From: CAZART01 sp964487555
GTDB lineage: Bacteria; Bacteroidota; Rhodothermia; Rhodothermales; VXPQ01
Assembly: GCA_964487555.1 (NCBI GenBank)
Contig: CAZART010000001.1
Location: 112,476 to 176,475, forward strand
Length of the DNA: 64,000 nucleotides
Direction of reading: 5' to 3'
Part shown: piece by piece, positions 1 through 7,831 of the stretch
How positions within the stretch are numbered: position 1 is the first letter of the stretch
How the letters are laid out: each line of letters opens with the position of its first letter
Notes under the pieces: generated by a model
Told to the model about the DNA's origin: nothing
The model's input: the letters and a program-made list of their open reading frames with translations, nothing else
Database searches by the model: none
Position numbers and translations under genes: made by a program

Positions 1-1
1 T

Positions 2-508
2 GTCTTCCGCAGTGGTCGGGATGGCGAGGCAGGCAGCGGACGCGACGGGAATAAAGAGATCTACCTGATGGACCAGGACGGCGGCCACGTCCGACGAATC
101 TCCCATTCGGATGCGATCGACACGATGCCGGCCATCTCACCGGACGGGCGCTGGGTGGTGTACACCACGAATCGCACCGGAAAGGGCATGAAACTGTGGA
201 TTCAGTCGCTCGAAGATCCCAGTGACGAGGGGCATCTCCTGGAACCGGAGCGCGCGCATATCAGCGGCCTCGACATGCACGCGCGTTATTCGCCCGATGG
301 AGAGTGGATCGTCTTTACATCAGATCGCGCGGGCTACATGGATGAATTTCCTTTGTCGGGCATGTTTCCGCAGCCTTACGGAGAACTCTACGCTATTCCC
401 CGAGATGGAGGCGGTCCAGCCCTACGACTCACACATGACAAGTGGGAAGACGCCCTTCCGTTCTGGGGCAGTCTGCCCGACGTGCCGGCTATCGAAACCG
501 GTACCTAA
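2..508 (+). CDS. TolB-like beta-propeller protein, C-terminal part
   Basis: The gene enters from the left edge; the reading frame is open from base 2, so the start is outside the window. The visible 168 residues carry two TolB/WD40-like blades with the typical motifs ISPDGRWVVYTTNR and YSPDGEWIVFTSDRAG, followed by a last blade ending near LPFWGSLP. Such propellers are usually periplasmic or secreted, often as part of TolB-related or amidohydrolase-linked proteins; the missing N-terminus prevents a specific assignment. The family is clear, the function is not. Confidence 0.75.
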   Translation, partial: VFRSGRDGEAGSGRDGNKEIYLMDQDGGHVRRISHSDAIDTMPAISPDGRWVVYTTNRTGKGMKLWIQSLEDPSDEGHLLEPERAHISGLDMHARYSPDGEWIVFTSDRAGYMDEFPLSGMFPQPYGELYAIPRDGGGPALRLTHDKWEDALPFWGSLPDVPAIETGT

Positions 509-808
509 TCGCTGCTCAAGACGATCCCCCACCGGTCCGTCCGGCCGCTGAACCTGAACGTTGGAACGCCGATTAACGCATTAATACTTCCGCCCGCTCA
601 TTGCCGGCGGATCCCGCCGTATCGGACTCTCTAGATCCGGCCGATCACCCCTCTCCGACGAACGGCGCGCTGACTCCCGGAAGTGACGACATCGTCAAGC
701 GAAGGGCCGGCCATCCGCGAATCCGATACCGGATGCGGCCATACAACGAGAGTGTGCGACGCCTCCGCGATTTGCACGGATAACCGTACCTGATCAGGGG
801 CGATTCCG
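509..808. other. Intergenic region, no gene recognised
   Basis: About 300 bases between the propeller gene and the APP1-like gene. A 60-codon frame on the plus strand shows no motif or ribosome-binding site. I see no RNA gene or clear hairpin. Confidence 0.5.
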
Positions 809-1918
809 ATGGCCAACAAACACGCCATTCCGCGCGTGCCCGAACCGGATGAAAGGCCGGGCCTGAAGCTCCGCCTCGAGGATCATCTCGGGATCCTCGA
901 TCCAGTCGTGGTGCACACGTACGACTCCTTCGGGACGACGGACGGTCTTCGTCTGCGCGGCCGCGTCGTCGAGCACCGGGAGCTCAAGGGCTCAGGCGAG
1001 GAGCCCTCGACGTGGCGCAACGTACGTAACATGATTCAGCGTCTTTGGAGCGATGAGATCCCGGGCGCCCGGATTCGAGCGCACTTTCAGAACCGCACGT
1101 GGGAGACGCGAAGCGACCGCGAGGGCTTCTTCGTGTTCGATCTGGATCTGGAAGAACCGCTCGATCCCGGCTGGCAGGACGTTCGGATTGAGTTGCTCGA
1201 ATCCGTCGGGAAGCCGGAGTCATGCATTGTTACCGAGCAGGTGCTCGTCCCCTCACCCGATGCCGACTTCGTCGTCGTCAGTGACATCGATGACACCGTC
1301 ATCGAGACGCGGAATACGGATTTCATGGAGGAGATGGCGATCCTCTTCGGAAAGAGCGCCGGGCAGCGGGTGCCGTTTCCGGGCGTACCGGCCCTCTACC
1401 GCGCGCTGCGCCGGGGGGCGTCCGGGGCCGGCGAAAATCCGATTTTCTACGTCTCGCGGACGGGCTGGAATCTGTACGATCTCTTCGAAGAGTTCATGGA
1501 GATCCATGATATTCCGCGCGGTCCGCTATTCCTGAGCGACCTGCGCGTCGTCGAAGAGAAATCACGGGTGCTGGGCAGCGACGATCATAAGTTCGAGAAC
1601 ACCGATCTGCTATTGCGCACCTATCCCGAGCTCCACTTCGTCTTGATCGGCGACAGCGGAATGCACGACCCGGAACTATACTTAGGTATCTCCCGCGCAC
1701 ATCCGGGGCGGATTCGAGCGATCTACATCCACGACGTCTCGTCCGACAAGCGCGATGGCGACGTGGAGGCCGTCTCTCGCGAACTGCGTGAGGACCACGG
1801 AGTGCCTTTAGTGCACGGCGAAACCACGCTGGACGTGGCGAAACACGCGGTCGAAGCCGGTCTCATCGATCGACGTGGACTCAAGGAGGTTCGGGACGCG
1901 GTCAAACGGTCGGATTGA
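809..1918 (+). CDS. APP1-type phosphatidate phosphatase domain protein (DUF2183)
   Basis: A 369-residue protein with the DUF2183/App1 catalytic domain. The HAD-like nucleophile motif is seen as VVSDIDDTVIETRN near residue 155, followed by FYVSRTGWNLYDLFEEF and the conserved FVLIGDSGMHDPELY. Yeast App1 dephosphorylates phosphatidate at membranes; bacterial members are mostly uncharacterised and are inferred lipid or phosphate-ester phosphatases. The N-terminal 150 residues form a beta-rich accessory region typical of bacterial members. No signal peptide is visible, so it is probably cytoplasmic. The ATG at 809 follows a G-rich GGGGCGA. Family call is firm; the substrate is inferred. Confidence 0.85.
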   Translation: MANKHAIPRVPEPDERPGLKLRLEDHLGILDPVVVHTYDSFGTTDGLRLRGRVVEHRELKGSGEEPSTWRNVRNMIQRLWSDEIPGARIRAHFQNRTWETRSDREGFFVFDLDLEEPLDPGWQDVRIELLESVGKPESCIVTEQVLVPSPDADFVVVSDIDDTVIETRNTDFMEEMAILFGKSAGQRVPFPGVPALYRALRRGASGAGENPIFYVSRTGWNLYDLFEEFMEIHDIPRGPLFLSDLRVVEEKSRVLGSDDHKFENTDLLLRTYPELHFVLIGDSGMHDPELYLGISRAHPGRIRAIYIHDVSSDKRDGDVEAVSRELREDHGVPLVHGETTLDVAKHAVEAGLIDRRGLKEVRDAVKRSD

Positions 1919-1931
1919 CGGCCTCATGCCG

Positions 1932-3593
1932 CTATCGAGACAGCGCAGCCCACGTCTCTTCGAGCCTCTTAAGGCGGTGAAAGGCCGGTTTCTTCTCCCC
2001 TCTCGGCGAGGAGAGCAACCCCCCGTTTTTGATGTAGGCGGGATAATCCAGTAAATCGAACCAGGCCGCGGCCTCAATCCACGGCCGGCTGTAGGCGAGC
2101 GTGAATACGGCCTCCAGCCAGTCTGCCTGCAGCTCCACATCCCAATGCCGCCGCCAGATCGGCGGGTGATCCGGTATTTCGGGCTTTTCCTTCAAGGCTA
2201 CCGATCGCTCCGTCGGCCCCGAGTGCACGCCGATCTCCGAGATCTGCACCGGCTTGCCAAACTCCTCAAAGCGCTCCAAAAATACGATAATATCCTGCAG
2301 GTCGCGCCACGGGAAGTAGAGCTGCTGCCCGATAAGCGTAAAATCGACGCCGGCATCGATCAGGTCGCGCGTGAACTCCCACGGCGTCCGCTGCGGATAG
2401 CGGGCGGGCTTACCGGACGAGTACGTCCCCATCTGCACGTACTCCGCGAACGGGCAGCAGTTATTGATGAGCCGGTGGATGTTCGGCGCCGTGTCTTTCG
2501 CCACGTCGCAGGCGAGCCGGGTGATCTCGATGGTCTGCTCCGGGGAGAGCTCCACGACGTTCGCCCAGTCGTGCAGCTCGTTCATGAGCTCCCACGCGTA
2601 GATGCGATCACCGAAGTGCGTGAGCGTTTCCCTTGTCGTCCGCTCGACGTGCTTCTTGAGCTCGTCAAACGACATGTCGCGCATGTAGTCCGGCGTGCAG
2701 CAATTATGAAACCAGAACAGCATCCGACCGCCCACCGTGACGCCTTTGTCCCGCAGCCGATGGATCAGCACGTCGTGCCGGTCGAATTGGACGTTCCCGA
2801 GTTCCGGTTGGACGCCGCCCATCACCCTGTCGCGCGGCCCGAACGTGACGTTGGCGAAGTTGAACACCTCCGTGAACCGCTCCATAAATGTCTCCGGCCG
2901 CATCAGGTAGAATGCTTTCGCATCGCAGCCGATGAAAAAGTCCTCACGCTGCCTCGTGATGGCATGCTGCGCAGCCTCGATCTCCATCATCTCCCCGGCG
3001 TGAAGCGCGTAGAAGAGTGCCTTTTGGGCAAGCTCCGCCCGCCGCTGCTCCTCTCCGCGCGCCTCGGCATCCTCGAAAAAACCTTCCGAAAGTGCCATGA
3101 ACGTTTGAAGGTCGCGGCTCGGCTTGAAAGCCCTGCCGCCGGCCCGGCCGTTCGCCGTTCGTCCGCCGACCGGCGTTGCGGTTTCGTGGCGCTCGATGCG
3201 GCGCCGGTTACGATAGACGCGGCTTTTCGCCAGCTCGAAGTTTAGATTCAGCGTCCGCGTCTCCCCGGCAGCCGGCAGTGTGTAGAACTCGCCGCCGTTA
3301 TCCGCTGTGATGTACCCGAATCCGAAGCCCTCTACATTCCACCGTGTATTGATGCCGAAGCGCTCGTGACCCTCCGAATCTGAAATGGAGATTCCCTGCT
3401 GGACGCTCGCCCTAATATTCGAATGAAAGGCATCCCACTTGGTATCGCTCGCGTAAGCGTACGTGCCGTCGTGATGTGGTCCAGCGCCCCTCTGCACGTT
3501 ATAGGGCCGAAATTCGAGAACACCCTGTGGTATGCGACGCGGCGTTCCATGGCGTGACAAGATCGTGGCTGCCGATGCGAACGGGCTACCCAT
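1932..3593 (-). CDS. GH10 family glycoside hydrolase (endo-1,4-beta-xylanase-like), copy 1
   Basis: A 553-residue protein with both GH10 catalytic glutamates visible: the acid/base in YAWELMNELHDW and the nucleophile in VQISEIGVHSG. The nucleophile is followed by Gly, where classical xylanases have ITELD. Family members cleave xylan-type backbones with retention. It is closely similar along its whole length to the gene at 36869-38575 (shared stretches such as RWNVEGFGF, TADNGGEFY, ELAKSRV, VAKDT), so the two are paralogues. The paralogue has a Tat-type signal; here the frame starts at 3593 without one and a stop lies about ten codons upstream, so export is uncertain. It lies downstream of the peptide cluster on the same strand, separated by about 280 bases. 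Confidence 0.8.
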   Translation of the reverse strand: MGSPFASAATILSRHGTPRRIPQGVLEFRPYNVQRGAGPHHDGTYAYASDTKWDAFHSNIRASVQQGISISDSEGHERFGINTRWNVEGFGFGYITADNGGEFYTLPAAGETRTLNLNFELAKSRVYRNRRRIERHETATPVGGRTANGRAGGRAFKPSRDLQTFMALSEGFFEDAEARGEEQRRAELAQKALFYALHAGEMMEIEAAQHAITRQREDFFIGCDAKAFYLMRPETFMERFTEVFNFANVTFGPRDRVMGGVQPELGNVQFDRHDVLIHRLRDKGVTVGGRMLFWFHNCCTPDYMRDMSFDELKKHVERTTRETLTHFGDRIYAWELMNELHDWANVVELSPEQTIEITRLACDVAKDTAPNIHRLINNCCPFAEYVQMGTYSSGKPARYPQRTPWEFTRDLIDAGVDFTLIGQQLYFPWRDLQDIIVFLERFEEFGKPVQISEIGVHSGPTERSVALKEKPEIPDHPPIWRRHWDVELQADWLEAVFTLAYSRPWIEAAAWFDLLDYPAYIKNGGLLSSPRGEKKPAFHRLKRLEETWAALSR

Positions 3594-3872
3594 CGCTCCC
3601 GTGTCTTCTCGTATGACGAAATATCTATTGGTACTTGTACACTCCTGGAAAGGGTCATCGCCAAGTTAAGCACTCGCCTGCCTCTTCGCGATTCAAGGCG
3701 CAATACAAGCGGATCTTCACGACGGACTTTTTCAAGACCGCTATGAAGCGAGCATGAATGCCACGTGCTAAAATCCACCCGGCGTACTGCCGTCGCAGCC
3801 CGGCTCCAGGGTTGGAGTCGGGCTGCAAGGAGGCGTTAGAAGCAGGTAGCGTCCTTGGGATCTAGATACACG
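3594..3872. other. Intergenic region between peptide cluster and GH10 gene
   Basis: About 280 bases without a supported gene. The only structure seen is the strong inverted repeat at 3795-3826. A frame covering most of it on the minus strand overlaps the GH10 gene and shows no family features. Confidence 0.5.
3795..3826 (-). terminator. Strong stem-loop after the peptide cluster
   Basis: Two 14-nt arms (3795-3808 and 3813-3826) pair with a single mismatch around a 4-nt loop, all GC-rich. It lies about 46 bases after the stop of the last peptide gene (3873) and before the GH10 gene. No T-run follows on either strand, so it may be a Rho-assisted terminator or an mRNA-stabilising hairpin rather than a canonical intrinsic terminator. 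Confidence 0.5.
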
Positions 3873-4049
3873 TCAGATGTCCGGTGTTTCTTGCCACGGC
3901 GTCGAGACGGGGTCGTCCGGAAGATGCCAGGTGACTCCGCCTGCTACGGAGTCCAGTTCCGTATCGTTCAATGCTCCTGATGATTCACGATCGGAATCAA
4001 CGTGCTCCTTTGCGTCGTCGCGTTCAGGTATATGATCATCTTTTCTCAT
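3873..4049 (-). CDS. Double-glycine leader peptide precursor (58 aa), PDDP core
   Basis: A 58-codon gene. The leader ends in LNDTELDSVAGG (glycines at residues 37-38), the same pattern as in three neighbouring genes, which marks the cleavage site for a C39 peptidase-exporter. The predicted core is only 20 residues, begins VTWHLPDDP and ends TPWQETPDI. It has two Trp and several Pro and Asp residues and no Cys. The core motif PDDP is shared with the peptide at 4097-4276. The ATG at 4049 lacks a strong Shine-Dalgarno. It is the last gene of the series, 47 bases after the previous stop. The leader logic is seen directly; secretion and activity are inferred from the exporter genes at 9-15.6 kb. 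Confidence 0.75.
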   Translation of the reverse strand: MRKDDHIPERDDAKEHVDSDRESSGALNDTELDSVAGGVTWHLPDDPVSTPWQETPDI

Positions 4050-4096
4050 AATGAATCTTTGATGTTGACACGCATCGCGCCTTTTATCGAGGAGCT

Positions 4097-4276
4097 TCAG
4101 CGCATCGGATTGAAAGGAGTGAAGGAGTCGTCGGGCAGAATTGTAGCCGGATCATCCGGAGTGCAGGTCGCTCCGCCTCCCGCTACACGCTCGAGATCGT
4201 CATCCCCAAGTTCATTCTTGGCGGGCGCCGTAGAGTTCGTATCCTGCCCTTCAGTGGGATTATCGGAGTCAGCCAT
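4097..4276 (-). CDS. Double-glycine leader peptide precursor (59 aa), PDDP core
   Basis: A 59-residue peptide starting at the ATG at 4276, preceded at 4286-4290 by a perfect GGAGG, which settles the start. The acidic leader ends LGDDDLERVAGG (glycines 33-34, followed by a third Gly). The core of about 25 residues begins with GATCTPDDP, contains a second PDD and ends TPFNPMR; it has one Cys. The pattern PDDP followed by TP plus an aromatic residue is shared with the downstream peptide. Being short and charged rather than hydrophobic, these cores are unlike typical pore-forming microcins. Probably processed by the C39 domain of the exporter at 12003-14333. Confidence 0.8.
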   Translation of the reverse strand: MADSDNPTEGQDTNSTAPAKNELGDDDLERVAGGGATCTPDDPATILPDDSFTPFNPMR

Positions 4277-4370
4277 TGATCAGTACCTCCACGTATGATT
4301 TGGTTTTCATGCAGTTTAAAAGCGTGCGATGTCCCGTACCACCAACTCCACTCGCCCGATGGGCCCGGAT

Positions 4371-4553
4371 TCAGTCGCTTAAAGCATCTATAAACCCCGC
4401 TTTCATATCTCCATAGCCGAGTAGCGCAATGCCGATACATGTGATGCCTATTCCCGCTGCGAGTATCCACCTACCCCGTTTATCTTTTCGCCTTATGATA
4501 CCAACGATAGTAAGGACCAGCCCGAAGATGATTACGAGATCTAACGACGTCAT
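4371..4553 (-). CDS. 60-aa two-helix membrane protein in the peptide cluster
   Basis: A 60-residue protein with two hydrophobic segments (about residues 5-20 and 29-47) separated by a basic loop RRKDKRGRW. A GAGGGG ribosome-binding site lies nine bases before the ATG. It has no double-glycine leader. Its C-terminus (GDMKAGFIDALSD) matches the C-terminus of the neighbouring precursor (TDIKKGFMDAWND) at 7 of 13 positions with conservative changes elsewhere. Small two-helix proteins beside bacteriocin genes are often immunity proteins; that role, or a helper in export, is inference. No family recognised. Confidence 0.65.
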   Translation of the reverse strand: MTSLDLVIIFGLVLTIVGIIRRKDKRGRWILAAGIGITCIGIALLGYGDMKAGFIDALSD

Positions 4554-4649
4554 GGCGTGCTACCCCTCAGTTGATGTCTAGCGTAATGAACGCGTCCCAT
4601 ATCGACGGGTGATATGGCAATTACGTTTGTCACACGATGGATTCGCGCG

Positions 4650-4835
4650 CTAGTCGTTCCATGCGTCCATAAAACCCTTCTTAATGTCTGTCCACGACTC
4701 GTTGAGGGCGTCGTAAATATCGCCGAACGTCCCACCGCCGGCTACATCTTCAAGATCGTTCTCGAGCAAAGCGGAGACTTCGGGCTCCTCCGTAGTTGCG
4801 TGCTCGACTGGCTCTTTCCCATTTTCCTCGTTCAT
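4650..4835 (-). CDS. Double-glycine leader peptide precursor (61 aa)
   Basis: The gene starts at the ATG at 4835 rather than further upstream, since the acidic leader then begins MNEENGKEP as in the neighbours. The leader ends LLENDLEDVAGG (glycines 33-34, plus a third Gly). The core of about 26 residues begins TFGDIYDALNESW and ends DIKKGFMDAWND: an amphipathic, Cys-free peptide with two Trp. The next gene upstream ends 34 bases away, so they are probably co-transcribed. Likely exported and trimmed by the C39 exporter encoded upstream. Function of the mature peptide is unknown. Confidence 0.8.
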   Translation of the reverse strand: MNEENGKEPVEHATTEEPEVSALLENDLEDVAGGGTFGDIYDALNESWTDIKKGFMDAWND

Positions 4836-4869
4836 GGCTCTGCCTGTAATGATTACGTGATTGCTTCTT

Positions 4870-5232
4870 CTAATCGAAAACTCCCACAACCCACTCGACC
4901 GTGCTACCAATGACGTAGCCGACGTCATAGCCAAGTGTGGAGTCAAGCGTTATCTTGCCTCCGGCGACGGCCTCAAGATCCTCGTCCGAGAGCGTATAAT
5001 GGGCGATCTCGTCATGAAAGAAGGCGAGGGCCGTTTCCTGAGGAGACTCTGTCAGGCGCTTTTCGAAATCGGGATCGTCCTGGATTCGGCTGTACAGCTT
5101 GCGGAGTGACTCTCGCAATTGGTCACTCATGCCAGGGTGGTCCGCAAGCTTTTGTGAAATGTGGCGCTCAGCGTCCAAGGCTTCGTAAAACTCCTCAAAC
5201 GTCGCGTATCGAGCTTGAGCTTGAGATGACAT
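4870..5232 (-). CDS. NHLP/Nif11-type leader peptide precursor (120 aa)
   Basis: The largest precursor of the cluster. The chosen ATG at 5232 follows a GAGGAAACC ribosome-binding site; a further upstream ATG (5292) has none. Residues 9-80 form a helical leader with the segment DDPDFEKRLTESPQE, typical of nitrile-hydratase-like (NHLP) leaders. The leader ends LSDEDLEAVAGG with glycines at 91-92. The 28-residue core is hydrophobic and glycine-rich, with overlapping GxxxG motifs in GYDVGYVIG and the tail TVEWVVGVFD. GxxxG is the helix-packing motif of two-peptide (class IIb) bacteriocins, which suggests a membrane-active product. It is the first small gene after the AT-rich promoter region. Confidence 0.85.
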   Translation of the reverse strand: MSSQAQARYATFEEFYEALDAERHISQKLADHPGMSDQLRESLRKLYSRIQDDPDFEKRLTESPQETALAFFHDEIAHYTLSDEDLEAVAGGKITLDSTLGYDVGYVIGSTVEWVVGVFD

Positions 5233-5446
5233 GGTTTCCTCGTAATAGTTGGAAGTGGCATTTAGACTGCATGATATAGTTTCAACTATCATGCCGTTAT
5301 TTTGGTCTCATAAATTTATGCTATTTTGGGATTTCATATCTAGTATCCGATATACAACTAGATAAGTATAGATATGCACCTCTAAGCACTCGAGCGCACC
5401 ATCTATATTCATAGTCCCATACAACAATCATATCCCTTAACAGCCC
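5233..5446 (-). promoter_or_regulatory. AT-rich control region upstream of the peptide genes
   Basis: The 214 bases between the sigma-54 activator gene and the first peptide gene are clearly richer in A and T than their surroundings. An imperfect inverted repeat at 5269-5294 (arms GCATGATATAGT and ACTATCATGC around TTCA) lies 37-62 bases before the start at 5232 and could be an operator or a 5'-UTR hairpin. No good sigma-54 promoter (GG-N10-GC) was found on the minus strand. Promoter activity is inferred from position and composition. Confidence 0.45.
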
Positions 5447-6556
5447 CTAAATATCGTCAGGCTTGAGCCGATGGTGACGGAGAAAATCCATGAATTTCAG
5501 GTAGTCACCTTCGTGTATTCGGAATATATCGAGAGCTCGCTTGTAACTGCCCTGAGCATCTTTTAAGCCACGGCGAACAATAGCTCTGACCTGGGATCTA
5601 TTGAGCTCACGATCCATGTACGGCTCTCGAACAACTCGCCAAAAGTCTTCACCATTTTCGAGCATAAGGGCGTATAGATTGCTCACGATGCTGCCGGCCG
5701 ATTCCTCCGCCACTCGGAGTGGCATGGTATGTTCGCCAAGCGCGTCGTATATGCATTCCGGTTCAATGATCGTCCCTTCTGATAGACAGATTCCAACATC
5801 AACGATGCTTTGAATTTCTCGAACGTTGCCGGGCCAGAAGTAGGAGCTAAGAAGAGACCATGCCGACGACGAAAATTGCTTGGTCTCGCGATGCGTCGCG
5901 TTAGATTTCGAAAGGAAATAGTTTACGAGCAAATGCCAGTCGTCCGCGCGTTCACGAATGGCGGGTACGTGCACGTGGAGATAACGTAAGCGGTAGTATA
6001 GATCTTCGCGGAAGGTGCCGTCCACGATCATTCTGTGTAGCGGTCGATTCGTTGCTGCTACAATTCTCACGTCGACGTTTCGAACTTGCGTTCCACCGAG
6101 TGGCTTGATTTCACCCTCGCTGAGCGCCCTAAGCAGCATAGCCTGTGCGCGTGGCGACAGTTCACCGACTTCGTCCAGGAAGAGGACTCCTCCGTTAACC
6201 GATTCAAACAATCCGGCGTGATCGGCTGAAGCACCGGTGAAGCTGCCTCTTGTATGGCCGAATATCTCACTCACCAGGAGGTCATCATTGTTGTATTGTG
6301 CACAGTTAATGCTCAGGAAGGGTCGCCCCTTCCGAGCACTGAGTACGTAGAGAGATCGGGCGAACAGCTCTTTTCCTACACCGCTCTCTCCGGTCACGAG
6401 AACGGGACGATCGACCTGGGCGAACCGGAAGAGTTTTTCCTGGGCGGCGATAAGCGCCGCACTGCGTCCTATCATTCGAACAGCGTCGCGGTCTCCCCAC
6501 ATCCTCGACGTACAATCTTCTATTCGCGATCCCAAGTGGGTAAGTGCAGCATTCAT
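5447..6556 (-). CDS. Sigma-54-dependent transcriptional activator without receiver domain
   Basis: A 369-residue enhancer-binding-type AAA+ protein. Walker A GESGVGKE, the sigma-54 contact loop as GSFTGA (usual GAFTGA) and Walker B GGVLFLDEVGE are intact, as are the sensor motif VAATNRPLHRM and FREDLYYRL. Only about 45 residues precede the AAA+ domain, so there is no receiver, GAF or PAS domain. The C-terminal part (about 280-369) may hold a DNA-binding helix-turn-helix but is not a clear Fis domain. The ATG at 6556 is used; a TTG ten codons upstream is possible. It lies directly upstream of the peptide genes, so it is the obvious candidate regulator, with input perhaps from a partner protein. 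Confidence 0.85.
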   Translation of the reverse strand: MNAALTHLGSRIEDCTSRMWGDRDAVRMIGRSAALIAAQEKLFRFAQVDRPVLVTGESGVGKELFARSLYVLSARKGRPFLSINCAQYNNDDLLVSEIFGHTRGSFTGASADHAGLFESVNGGVLFLDEVGELSPRAQAMLLRALSEGEIKPLGGTQVRNVDVRIVAATNRPLHRMIVDGTFREDLYYRLRYLHVHVPAIRERADDWHLLVNYFLSKSNATHRETKQFSSSAWSLLSSYFWPGNVREIQSIVDVGICLSEGTIIEPECIYDALGEHTMPLRVAEESAGSIVSNLYALMLENGEDFWRVVREPYMDRELNRSQVRAIVRRGLKDAQGSYKRALDIFRIHEGDYLKFMDFLRHHRLKPDDI

Positions 6557-6679
6557 AGGCGTCAAGAATGGGGGCCTGCCGATCAAAGGTCACGCCCGTA
6601 TCCGAAGCAGTTCGGCCTTTCTTATATAGACACCTACGGATGCATTTTATCACCTACGAATCGGCCGCTTTGCAAGAAT

Positions 6680-7831
6680 TCATGAGCGCACGTCATCCGT
6701 CCGTGAGACGCGGCGACCTGACGATTCGTGTGTCTGATGATCCAGCGCAGGGCTATCAGCCGCAATTTCCTCCAGCGTGCGGGCTGCCAATGTCCGTATG
6801 ATAGTAGATCGCTGCCTACCGCACGTGACCGAAAACTGTGTGCCACGTAGGGATATCGACTCGAGATTTCGCGCTGCAGCGACGAGGAGGTGACGCAGCA
6901 CGCGTAAAGCATCTGTGCTCAGTCCGGTCGTGTAGTTATCAAACCGGCCACCGCGACGGTAGTGAGGGAAATCTTCCAGACCCATGAAGCGCAAGAACCA
7001 ATCGGCGCGAAAGCGGCCGGCGACTTCCAGGATGCCCATGCAATCGGCGATGAGTTCGTCGAAGAGATTGTTGCGCATAGAGCCGAGCACCCGGCGGGTA
7101 TAATAGTGCGCGCATTCATGCTCGCGTCGAATGATCAGGGAAGCGGCACGCCAGACCTCGTCGGGAAGGCCCATCGCCTCGGCCGATACCCCGGAATACG
7201 GCCCGTCGCTGAGGAGGATGAACCGATCTTGATAGAGTTCCTTGCGGAGAACGAACGACTCGAATTCCCGCTCCCACAGCTCCTGGGGATGATTACGTTC
7301 CCACTCTTGGCGGTATGAAAAAACGCGGTCCCAATTGTTGTAGCCCGCCACCATGCAAGCTCCCATCGAATCAGGAACAGGGACGGGCTCGTTCCGCTTC
7401 GTGAGAGCCCGCACCATCGACACGAAATCGGATCTGTTCTCCGTGATCAGGAGAGGAATGTGGCCGGCCTCCGTAGGATGGATCTCGATCCGAAGCGCGT
7501 CAGGCGCAATCAGCGTAAGATCCTCGCCATTCGGCGGGAACTCGCCTCGTTTCGTCGCCGCTATGTAGGCCGCCGTCGCGCTAATACCTTGAGCGATTGA
7601 AAATCGAAACTGAACCAGTCGATTCCGCAAGCATTCGAATGCGCCGACTTCTTCGGCCTCGGCGGCATACGCCCGCCATACTTTGATAAACGGTTCATCC
7701 TCAGGCACTCCGTTCGATGCCGTCTCCTTCATTTCGAAGGCATTGTCGGTGTAGTCAAGCAGCTCTTCCACCACGACATCAGATGCCCCGAGGCCAAGCA
7801 TTACGCGTCGCCTGGCATCACGGTCGCTCAT
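6680..7831 (-). CDS. HExxH protein of the peptide-export island (putative metalloprotease)
   Basis: A 383-residue soluble protein with the zinc-protease signature HECAH at residues 238-242 and a downstream FDELIADC (257-264) that could give the third ligand. No signal peptide is visible. The start at 7831 follows GGGGGA and overlaps the end of the substrate-binding protein gene by 14 bases, which points to translational coupling and a shared job. I do not recognise a named family. In a cluster without known modifying enzymes it could trim peptides, process the exporter, or inactivate the product. Catalysis is inferred from the motif alone. Confidence 0.65.
   Translation of the reverse strand: MSDRDARRRVMLGLGASDVVVEELLDYTDNAFEMKETASNGVPEDEPFIKVWRAYAAEAEEVGAFECLRNRLVQFRFSIAQGISATAAYIAATKRGEFPPNGEDLTLIAPDALRIEIHPTEAGHIPLLITENRSDFVSMVRALTKRNEPVPVPDSMGACMVAGYNNWDRVFSYRQEWERNHPQELWEREFESFVLRKELYQDRFILLSDGPYSGVSAEAMGLPDEVWRAASLIIRREHECAHYYTRRVLGSMRNNLFDELIADCMGILEVAGRFRADWFLRFMGLEDFPHYRRGGRFDNYTTGLSTDALRVLRHLLVAAARNLESISLRGTQFSVTCGRQRSTIIRTLAARTLEEIAADSPALDHQTHESSGRRVSRTDDVRS

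Noticed and set aside
2145..3245. Long plus-strand open frame opposite the first GH10 gene
   Set aside because: It is Arg/His/Leu-rich with no motif, and the opposite strand holds a clear GH10 protein. The same holds for 36908-38479 opposite the second copy.
4183..4470. 95-codon minus-strand frame overlapping two small genes
   Set aside because: It has no ribosome-binding site and is out of frame with the VAGG peptide at 4097-4276 and the 60-aa protein, both of which have strong ones.
5255..5271. Sigma-54 promoter-like sequence TGGCATTTAGACTGCA
   Set aside because: Spacing is right, but it points away from the peptide genes and toward the 3' end of the regulator gene, so it cannot drive the peptides.
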